A DNA stretch of 64,000 nt from Gonocerus acuteangulatus. Taxonomy: Eukaryota > Arthropoda > Insecta > Hemiptera > Coreidae. Position numbers and translations under genes: made by a program. Position 1 is the stretch's first letter, and every line of letters begins with the position of its first letter. The notes under the pieces were generated by a model that was given only the letters and a program-made list of their open reading frames with translations, did not search any database and was not told where the DNA came from. Positions 56,389-64,000 of the stretch are shown piece by piece. The stretch covers positions 129,141,872 to 129,205,871 of the forward strand of contig OX328132.1 of the NCBI GenBank assembly GCA_946811695.1, written 5' to 3'.

Positions 56389-56394
56389 AAGATG

Positions 56395-56890
56395 GATTTT
56401 TCTCCAGCGGTGGTACTCCTCCTCACTTCTTCCTGGAATATTACGATGGGTTCATCTCCATCTTCTTCAGCCAGGTTATTAATGTTTCATCCTCGGTGGT
56501 TGCCAAGGGAATGAGATTTTTCTCGATCTGGGCGCCTTTTCTCCTCTCTAGCCCCAGTATCGGCGAACCAATGGTGTTGAAGCTCCCAGGTTTTAGTTGG
56601 GATTCTGTCCGTTAGCAGTGCTGATGGTATGGCGTCTTTTTTTCCCCCCTGTTTTTTGAGGAGTATCACCGCTGGAGAAAAATGCCGTTCCACTAAAAAT
56701 ATCATCCCAGCGACGAAAAATAAACATCAAGCATATTAAACCTTGCGGCGAGGAAATTACAGGGGGGGAAAAAGACGCAATACCATCAGTGCTACTAACG
56801 GACAGAATCCCAACTAACACCAGGGAGCTTCAACACCATTGGTCTGCCGATACTGGGGCTAGAGAGGAGAAAAGGCGCCCAGATCGAGAA
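56395..56890. mobile_element. Interlocked inverted repeats, probable PLE terminal repeat remnant
   Basis: Two inverted pairs interlock: TCTCCAGCGGTGGTACTCCT (56401) with its near-inverse at about 56657, and 56531-56659 with 56760-56887 (GGGCGCCTTTTCTCCTCTCT against its inverse). A decayed hammerhead-like motif lies at 56434-56480, which is why I suspect a PLE terminal repeat. Flanked by (TA)n on both sides. Confidence 0.55.
56434..56480 (-). ncRNA. Decayed hammerhead-like motif with intact stem I
   Basis: The minus strand has CCTGG, CTGAAGA, extra A, stem II GATGG/CCATC, GTAA, TATT, CCAGG. CCTGG pairs exactly with CCAGG, and stem II pairs, but GAAA is GTAA. The sequence is unrelated to the other motifs except in layout. 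Confidence 0.45.

Positions 56891-56987
<97 letters not shown>
56890..56987. repeat. (TA)n followed by (GA)n
   Basis: A compound microsatellite ending exactly at the LTR A copy. Confidence 0.95.
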
Positions 56988-56989
<2 letters not shown>

Positions 56990-56990
56990 T

Positions 56991-58097
56991 TGTGGTGTTT
57001 TAGTGGGGAGGGAAAAATTGATTATATTAAAATTTTATTTCTTTAAATTTTCTAAAAAAGTTCTTATTAAAAATTTTCAATAGATCTCAGGGTTTATTAG
57101 AATTTAACCAAAATCACCACATACGGATTTGTTATTTAATTTATTATTTCTTTCATTTGAATTATTTCTTTAATTTAATAAAATTTCCTGAAATGAAAAG
57201 CATGAGAAATATTAATTTATTACTTCTTACCTTCCATCCCTTATTGTATTGAGACCATATTTTATATACCAGGAGAAAGGTTCAAAATTAATAAAACAGA
57301 GTTGGAAACAATTGAATTACATTGAAGCAAGAAATGATATGTTTTTGGCTTGGCATTGTTGTAATGTTAAACTAAATATCTTAAATATAATAAATAAAAA
57401 TGCTTGACTCACATAATTTGATCAATGTTAGGGTATTTTTTAGAAAACTTAGCTCATAACTAAAATATGGAAATTATATATATGAATAAATTATTGGCCA
57501 TTATAAATTAATTTTTGCTAGCTTTTATGGATTTTACTTAGGCAGTTTATTTTATATTTGAGTGATATTCAGCTTTAAGGTGCGTATGGTCTTCTTTTAA
57601 ATGAAGAGGCAGACTTAAAGTTCTTATATTGGCATGCTGGGAAGATGATGGTCGGCTGCTGGAACTTAGAGTGGTGTCTGGCCGTCGGATGAAGATAGGA
57701 GTCAGAGTGTAATTGGCTGTGGCTGGAGTTCAAGAGAGAGTGTGTAGTCTGGCCGTCTGCTGGTGCTGCAACGAGATTGAGTGGTGGGGGGAGGCCTTTT
57801 TATAGGCATTCCTTTCGCCATACCAGAGACTTTTGAATCTGAATTCGATACATCGGGGGTCCAAAGAGCGCTTTTCAAAGCATCTCTATTGCTTATCTGC
57901 CTGGGAAACTTGTATTTCATGATGCCTTATCGCTCCTAGCCGAGACATTTGGATTCTTCTTTTATTTCACACTGCCTTTAAAAAAAATAAATACTGCCAA
58001 GCTAAGCACTGCCAATTGCTATCCCTTTTATTACTGCTTTTATTTATTTAATTGTTTGACAAAAGATAATATTTGTAATGGACTTATGGAATATAAC
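56991..58097 (-). mobile_element. LTR A, solo copy, 3-prime edge truncated
   Basis: It starts TGTGGTGTTTTAGTGGGG, contains ATCTCAGGGTTTATTAG, CCAGGAGAAAGGTTC, a minus-strand TATA box TATAAAAAGG (about 57795-57804), and CACTGCCAATTGCTATCC near the end. It follows 35919-37096 throughout but lacks its last 95 bp, replaced by hAT-like sequence. Confidence 0.8.
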
Positions 58098-58520
58098 TAG
58101 AGATGTGAGGAGGAAATTTTTCAGCTATGTTTTTCCGGAAAATTTTCCATTTACAAAAGGCAATTTTTTGGTAAATTTGTTCTAGGACATATATGAGCTA
58201 TCCATATTCTCTTGTATTAGCTAATTTCTGAACCATTTAAACAAAAACTACAGGTTATAATTCAACTTTTTAATCTACATGAATAAAACTAAATTTGAGT
58301 GCGTTTTACCTAACAATTGCCATACTTCTTATGTAATAACTCATAAAAAGTCAATTCACCCTATGTCATAATAAAAGAACACTCATAGAAATTGAATCGC
58401 CCATTTCTCTTAATATTTGATAAAGAAGGTTGTAGCGGAAACCAGAAGATGGCTCCATCACTCTGTACTAGATGCAACAGTTTTAAGAAAAGTCGCCTCA
58501 TGTAAACAACACTAGATTGG

Positions 58521-58553
<33 letters not shown>

Positions 58554-58830
58554 TCATTCTGCTCTCTCTCTCTCTCTCTCTCAGGAATAATGGTTAAACT
58601 GAAAAAAAAACAACAGATGTGTGGACGTTCTACATTTTGTAGAAGTCCATGAAGGCAACAGTATTATAGGTAAATGTAAATATTGTGATGCAAATAGATT
58701 GACAGATTAACACAAGGAAACACACTCTGCTATCAGTTTCACAAAATCTTCATTTGACGAGCGATGACAATGTCATACTTTCAAATTCTGCTTCTTCTTC
58801 TGAGCAGAGAGAGAGAAAAACGTTGTTTTT
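58098..58830 (+). pseudogene. hAT-like relic with BED zinc finger
   Basis: The start, TAGAGATGTGAGGAGGAAA, resembles a hAT end. Near 58620 the plus strand reads HFVEVHEGNSIIGKCKYCDA, NRLTD-stop-HKETHSAIS: KCKYC with spaced HxxxH is the BED-type zinc finger of hAT transposases. A stop lies inside. Poly(A) (58528-58552) and a CT-run (58560-58582) interrupt. Confidence 0.55.
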
Positions 58831-58936
58831 GAAAAAAAATGTTTAGTTGCCCAACTATATTGGGTTGCTTTCCACACAATCTACTTATCAACCAGTACGT
58901 ATAGGAACTAAAGTTAATTACCTATATAAGAAAAAA

Positions 58937-59628
58937 GTCCGACTCGCAGGAACTGAGACATCTTAGTGCAGTTCCGTTCATATCTCTAGTGCTATTAGTA
59001 AAGGACTAGTAACTTGGAAAATCTCCAAGAGAAAATAGATGGATAGAAGGCGCCACAACAGGAAACTGACAGTATCATGGTGAGAAGGTGGGTGAAGACC
59101 CGCCTTCTCAACATTTGCTCTTGGAAACACTATAACAATGTTTCACATTTTCTTACCTTCTTTTAGTCAAATACTCGTTTTACTGTTAAATGCAATTAAA
59201 ATAAGCTACAACCAGTTAAAACATTAGGTAAACAGATACAAAAACCCCTTCAAAAGAGCAAAACTAACAATTGCGAATTGTTGTATTGTGCTATTAATGA
59301 AATATTTTATTTCTAGTACTTCCCTAACTCCAAATGGAACCAAAATTTACCTATCATAGATTAGTTGAATATCAAACGTCTGGAACAAGTTTCAACCGAA
59401 TTAATCGTTTCTGAATACCCAAACTGAAAATTAGTTTGGAAAAGTAGTTGTTTCAATGTTTCCCGAAAATGGTTACAGGTATCGCTTTAAAAATGGTTAC
59501 AGGTATCGCCTTAAAAATGGTTTCATTCGTTTTTCTGCGTCAAGAAACCTATAAAACTAGTACCTGCAAGCATGAGGTCAACCTCATAAACGGGTTTCCT
59601 TCCTATGGAGGGAGGGAGGAACTGCACT
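58937..59628 (-). mobile_element. Element X copy e (692 bp, both ends)
   Basis: The inverted right end GTCCGACTCGCAGGAACTGA follows A6. The inverted left end, GGAGGGAGGAACTGCACT, precedes A5. The interior is diverged from copies a-c but keeps GTTTCATTCGTTTT and CTATAAAACTAGTACC blocks. Confidence 0.75.
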
Positions 59629-59896
59629 AAAAATATGCAAATCAATCAAACAAAAAACTAATTGAAAAAACGAAAAATATAATGATGAAAATATTTGTAA
59701 AAATGTTTAGAAAAATAAATTAATAATACAAATTAAATTAAAGGAACACACATTCATTTAATTTAATAAAATCGGAGTGTCCCACAGTTAGATGCTTGTA
59801 AAATTGTGGTCAAAATCATATATTGTATTTGATTTTTTCCAATAAATTCTTGAATGTATAAACTTTGATCATTTGTTTTGATTTTCATCACATTTT

Positions 59897-60029
59897 AGCT
59901 CGGTTCCTCCCTTGCTCCATAGGGAGGAAAGCCGCTTATGAGGTTGACCTCAAGACGCAATCTGGAAGTGCTGACTATAAAATTTCTCGTTTGAACCCAT
60001 TGATCTCGAAAATAACGCTGACTCAAATT

Positions 60030-60083
<54 letters not shown>

Positions 60084-60531
60084 TATCTTTCTGTTATTTA
60101 TAGAGTTATTGACGTATTAGAAAAAAAAATTATTAACATACATGAAAAGTTTTGGAATCTTCTTATGTTATCCTTAATATCTTGAAAATGGTTGAAAATT
60201 ATGGTATCTGGAACAAAACCATTCTCTAGAAAAAACGTTTCTAAAGTAATTTTCGATGGGGCAATGTTAATCGGAGAAATAAGTGCTTAAATCTTTGAAA
60301 TTTTTAGTTTTGTTCATTTCAACAGGGTTTTGTCACCGTTTACCTAACATTTAATTGTATTTAATAGCACGTACATAGAGAATGCGGGAGAGTCATTTTC
60401 AGTTAGGATACTGTCAGTTTACAATTGTGGTGCCTTAAACTTCCTCCTCTTGGAGATTCTATTCCTTTACTAATGACTCTAGGAATACGAACGGAAACGC
60501 CCTCAGATGATGCAGTTCCTCTGAGTTGGAC
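59897..60531 (+). mobile_element. Element X copy f (635 bp, both ends)
   Basis: The left end AGCTCGGTTCCTCCCTTGCT follows TTTT. The right end CAGATGATGCAGTTCCTCTG, AGTTGGAC precedes TTTTT. It includes a (TA)n tract (60031-60081) and the CAATGTTAATCGGAGAAATA monomer block (about 60263). Confidence 0.8.
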
Positions 60532-60979
60532 TTTTTATGGTAATTCAGCTTTCTTATGAAATGTGTCAGAGTCATTAATATAAAAATTCCTTTTATATTT
60601 TTGTTGAGAAAAGAAATATGCAGTTACATTAAAATGTATTTTGTTTTCATTTCGGATATATTCATATATCAATTTAGCAAATAAAGTATTTTGTCCAATG
60701 TGGTATTCTTTAATTAATTGCTAAAATATTATATATGTATAAGCGTTTTTAAAGAATTATTATTAGGAACCGGATTTTTAGGATAAAATAAACATCCAAT
60801 TAGGTTTTTGCAACAGGAATAATAGGTCTTTTTAGGTTTTTATTGAAAAATCCATTTTAGGGTTTTTTAGTTGATAAAAATGTTTCAATAGGTTCAACCT
60901 ATTATAATTTATCATTAATAATTTTGATTAGTTCGTAATTGATAAATTAATATGTATAAAAAAAGTGACATAAAAATAA

Positions 60980-61275
60980 ACAAGAAATCCAGTGTTGACG
61001 ATTCCAATTTTCCAATGAGATTTGGAAGATCTGAGAAATATTCTCTTAGGAATGCAAGTGCACCACGAATCTCGTTGGTCTGAGGGAACATCGAAGCCTT
61101 AGATATGGCAGCTGCTTCATTCATATCCAAAGTGTCAACAACTGTTTTTATTTTTTCCTCAGCGTGTTAAAATGGGTTCTGGTGGAAGCGACACGCCTAA
61201 TAAAATTTCCCTGAACGTCTGGACCCGGGAAGTTGCTTTTAAGAAAATTTGTTCGATCGAGGAAATGAGTTCATT
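60980..61275 (-). pseudogene. hAT-type transposase fragment
   Basis: The minus strand reads NELISSIEQIFLKATSRVQT, FREILLGVSLPPEPILTR, stop, then in another frame KTVVDTLDMNEAAAISKASM, REYFSDLPNLIGKLESSTLD. LPPEPxLTRWGTWL and the FLPNLIGKLE-type helix are features of hAT transposases of invertebrates. W of TRWG is lost to a stop. It is unrelated to the BED relic by adjacency alone. Confidence 0.65.
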
Positions 61276-61551
61276 GCATTGTATTTTCTATTTTAAAGAT
61301 TAGATCTGTCTAGGTCATTCCATTGTTATTTAGGTGTTTTTGGGTGATATCATCCTGAATAGGTTTTAAGGTTCTTCCAAATTTGCATGAATGATACTAC
61401 AAGAAACAAATCGCATAAGAAACAAATCTTGACCATGTTAGGAAAAAATAGGTGAAAACCTAAGAATCCGGATCCTATTCATGTGTTTCAGCTTTAAGCC
61501 ATTTTTAAACCAATCATTATTATGTCATCTCTATTTTTTAATCTAGGCGCA

Positions 61552-62700
61552 CGGTAGTGCGTCAGGCCAAGTTCCGGCCCAAGCATACTTTGTGTATATT
61601 AAAGGCGGTCTTAGAGCCGATTTTTACCCTCTCATAACTTTCAACCAGGTAAAGATAAAGTTATGAAATTTTACACAGGTATTATACTACTAGATGTGAG
61701 TAAAACTGGAAATTTTCATAATTCTACATCGAATAGTTTCTGAGATATAAGCGATCGAAAATCGGCATTTATAGGACTCACTCACTCACTCACTCACTGA
61801 CTCATCAAAATTATTAGGCACTTCCCATGATGCTAGAGACTTGAAATTTTGCATGAAGATAGATATGAAGACGTTATTAAAGGAAAAAATCGAAAAATCG
61901 CGAAAAGTTGTGTTTGACTCCGCTTCCGGGGCGGGGGCGTGCCAGTTTTGTACTTCCTTCGGAAACCGGTCATTCCGTCCGAAACCCATGATGTGGGGTA
62001 TCAAATGAATTGTCTCGGTATGAAGAACCTATATTTGATGTTTTAAGAAACAATTAGACGCATATAGGCTCGGTCAAAATCTTATACCAGCTGTGTGTTT
62101 GTTCCTCCTACAAATCCGTACCGTTTGACCGATTTTGACCAAACTTGGGACACAGATGGGTCTTGATACGGGGAGAATCATAGGCTAGGTTAAATTGTCT
62201 ATCAGCTGTCTGTCTGTCTGTTTGTTCCTTATACAAATACACACCGTTTGACCGATTTTGACAAAATTTGACACACATGTCGGTCTTTATCCGGGTAGTG
62301 TCATAGGCTAGTCAAAAACGTCTATCATCTGTCTGTCTGCATATTTGTTCCTTACACAAATTCACACCATTTGACCGATTTTGACCAAACTTGGCACATA
62401 GGTAGGTCTTGGTCCGGGGAATGCACTAGGCTAGGTAAAAAAGGTCTTTCAGCTGTCTGTCTGTATGTTTGTTCCTTATACAAATTCACACCGTTTGGCC
62501 TATTTTGACCAAACTTGGCACGCAGGTAGGTCTTGATACGGGAGTGTCATATTACCTATGACGTTTTCTACTTTTTGTTCCATCGAAATGCCATCATTCC
62601 TTCTGAAACCCATCATGTGGGGTATCAAATGAATCGTCTTGGTAAGGAGAACCTATATTTGATGTTTTAAAAAACATTTTGACGCATCTTAACAAAAACA
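61552..62700 (+). repeat. Complex repeat with a four-unit tandem array
   Basis: Units of about 122-125 bp begin near 62101, 62224, 62346 and 62471. Each carries ACCGTTTGACCGATTTTGAC, CAAACTTGGCACACAGGTAG, GGTCTTGATACGGG, a TCATAGGCTAGG step and CTGTCTGTCTG. A second repeated segment (CATGATGTGGGGTATCAAAT to ATATTTGATGTTTTAA) stands on both sides, at about 61985-62050 and 62610-62670. A CACT microsatellite is at about 61780. No gene was found. Confidence 0.8.
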
Positions 62701-62933
62701 GTTGTGACTTCTTTCTTAAATGTAGTAAATAAAGTCGTAGGGGTTCACTGCATAATATACTTCAAAGCAGATACTAAGTTTTTGAAAGTCGAGCCATCTA
62801 AATTACAAAGTTTAGGATCACAAACCCAAAATGTATCGTCTTTGTTCTTATTTTTTTCTTGAAGGCCTTCTACACTTTCCCTATTGTGATCTTTATCCTC
62901 GGGATAAGGTTCCTGTGTTTTATAGTACATTAC

Positions 62934-63330
62934 ATACAAGAGATGATACTAGAAAGAAATGTCCAAGTTCATTACTTGGAAGACCTCATAGTTACTTACT
63001 AAGAACAGTAAAGACACTTCAACTGACCTTTAAAAACAACAATAAAAATACTTATATCCAGTTACTAAAATATCACTTTCCTCAACCAGGTATATTCTTA
63101 AACTTGCCAATGTTTAGTTTTTCTCTAAAGATAATTTCGGCACAAAAAAAACATTGCCAAGTTTAAGAATATACCTGGTTGAGGAAAGTGATATTTTAGT
63201 AACTGGATATAAGTATTTTTATTGTTGTTTTTAAAGGTCAGTTGAAGTGTCTTTACTGTTCTTAGTAAGTAACTATGAGGTCTTCCAAGTAATGAACTTG
63301 GACATTTCTTTCTTGTATCATCTCTTGTAT
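62934..63330. repeat. Near-perfect hairpin: 180-bp arms, 37-bp loop
   Basis: 62934-63113 is the inverse of 63151-63330 with two mismatches noticed (CTAG/CAAG at the outer part, TTGCCAA/TTGGCAA at the inner edge). The loop is 63114-63150. Within an ALG10 transcript it would form a very stable duplex. No duplication or known family was identified. Confidence 0.85.
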
Positions 63331-63862
63331 TGGCAAATATTTTTGGTTGAATTAATACACCAACTCATACTACTTTTTTTGGAGTGTAGAATGGTAAGGC
63401 GTTTGGGGGGGGGGGGTTTAGGAGGGGATATTTTTGAGGAAGGGAGTGTTTCTTTGTGGGGGCAGGAACTTGGCCTCTATTTCACATTTATGTTTTTTTT
63501 GGGATAACTATACACTTATTTTTTAAGGCAATAACCTAGTCTTTTTGACACTCTGTCCTCAATTTTTTCTATAATATAAAATAATTGTAATGTTGTTTAA
63601 AAATAGAGATGACGTAATAAGGATTTTATTATGAAAATAGAGGAAATGAAAAAATTAAAATTTTATTGAGATAGCAGATCCATAAAAAGAGTTTTAATCT
63701 ATTTTTTTTTTTCTCTAATTTCCATTTGCTTTACTCTTCCTGGCTTGAATATTTTAATATATCTATATTTACCTTATAAAATGTATTTTCTTTTTCATTT
63801 TGATGACTTTTCACTTATAATATTGAATATTTTTCATGTTTATTTTTTCTGTTGCAACGAAG

Positions 63863-63863
<1 letters not shown>

Positions 63864-63914
<51 letters not shown>
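63864..63914. repeat. (TA)n next to the poly(T) acceptor of ALG10 exon 5
   Basis: A TA run of about 50 bp passes directly into about 22 T and AG, which serve as the exon 5 polypyrimidine tract. Confidence 0.9.
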
Positions 63915-63931
<17 letters not shown>

Positions 63932-63938
63932 TTTTTAG

Positions 63939-64000
63939 ATCTCTAAACTGTCTAAATGGAAGGAACAGAAGGTAGTGAGCCATATATTTCAGCTTCTTAG
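63939..64000 (+). CDS. ALG10: ALG10 exon 5, start (runs off the window)
   Basis: A strong T-run ending TTTAG precedes an open frame in the phase (0) left by exon 4: ISKLSKWKEQKVVSHIFQLL, then a partial codon. ALG10 proteins have a charged loop here followed by a segment like RKILQFLL, which KVVSHIFQLL resembles. No donor occurs before the window end. The call rests on phase, acceptor and this short similarity. Confidence 0.65.
   Translation, partial: MSKLSKWKEQKVVSHIFQLL

Larger units (their letters stand above)
55516..63938 (+). other. ALG10: ALG10 intron 4 (8.4 kb)
   Basis: It runs from GTAAAATATT to a poly(T)-AG acceptor. It holds a PLE end, three X copies, an LTR A copy, hAT relics, a tandem array and a long hairpin. 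63331-63860 is T-rich with a G-run (about 63408) and nothing recognisable. Confidence 0.7.

Noticed and set aside
62745..62939. 64-codon minus-strand frame (FWVCDPKLCNLDGSTFKN)
   Set aside because: Not recognised, runs into the hairpin arm at 62934, and has no splice or start support; possibly a transposon remnant.

Overview
The window is AT-rich nuclear DNA of an invertebrate animal. Evidence: spliced coding exons with GT-AG introns; Penelope-like (PLE), Jockey-type, Tc1/mariner, pogo, hAT, Harbinger-like, LTR and SINE elements; and long (TA)n and poly(T) tracts. An arthropod or other protostome is likely, but I cannot name the species.

The only host gene I can support is ALG10 (ER alpha-1,2-glucosyltransferase) on the + strand. 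Five exons are visible: 27112-27273, 28514-28699, 46967-47135, 55376-55515, and 63939 running off the end. They join in frame for about 239 codons, roughly the N-terminal half. Introns of 1.2, 18.3, 8.2 and 8.4 kb are filled with transposons.

1-26.4 kb lies upstream of ALG10 and is layered repeats. An old Tc1-like element (about 1.4-12.7 kb) is split by a minus-strand PLE. That PLE is split by a 2 kb foldback element with an 8-bp target duplication, which itself carries a Harbinger-like element with a TAA duplication. The PLE is split again by a 6.2 kb composite of a family I call element X. A second PLE (12904-16340, 13-bp duplication) is split by another X copy. A decayed Jockey-type LINE lies at 19.6-22.9 kb, then a nearly perfect palindromic PLE at 23504-25977 (13-bp duplication).

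ALG10 intron 2 holds a Tc1/IS630-like relic, a terminal-inverted-repeat element with six copies of an internal motif, two minus-strand LTR families (one a young gag-only element with apparently identical 769-bp LTRs), an X copy and a foldback element. Introns 3 and 4 hold several SINEs, a transposon carrying a fragment of an unassigned protein, a pogo relic, hAT relics, more X copies and a 180-bp-arm hairpin just before exon 5.

Two themes stand out. Hammerhead-ribozyme-like sequences recur in the PLE ends, some with intact cores and paired stems. Element X has asymmetric ends, sits in oligo(T) runs in every complete copy, and resembles Helentron-associated (DINE-1-like) non-autonomous elements. 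All calls come from reading the sequence by eye; no alignment or database search was run.
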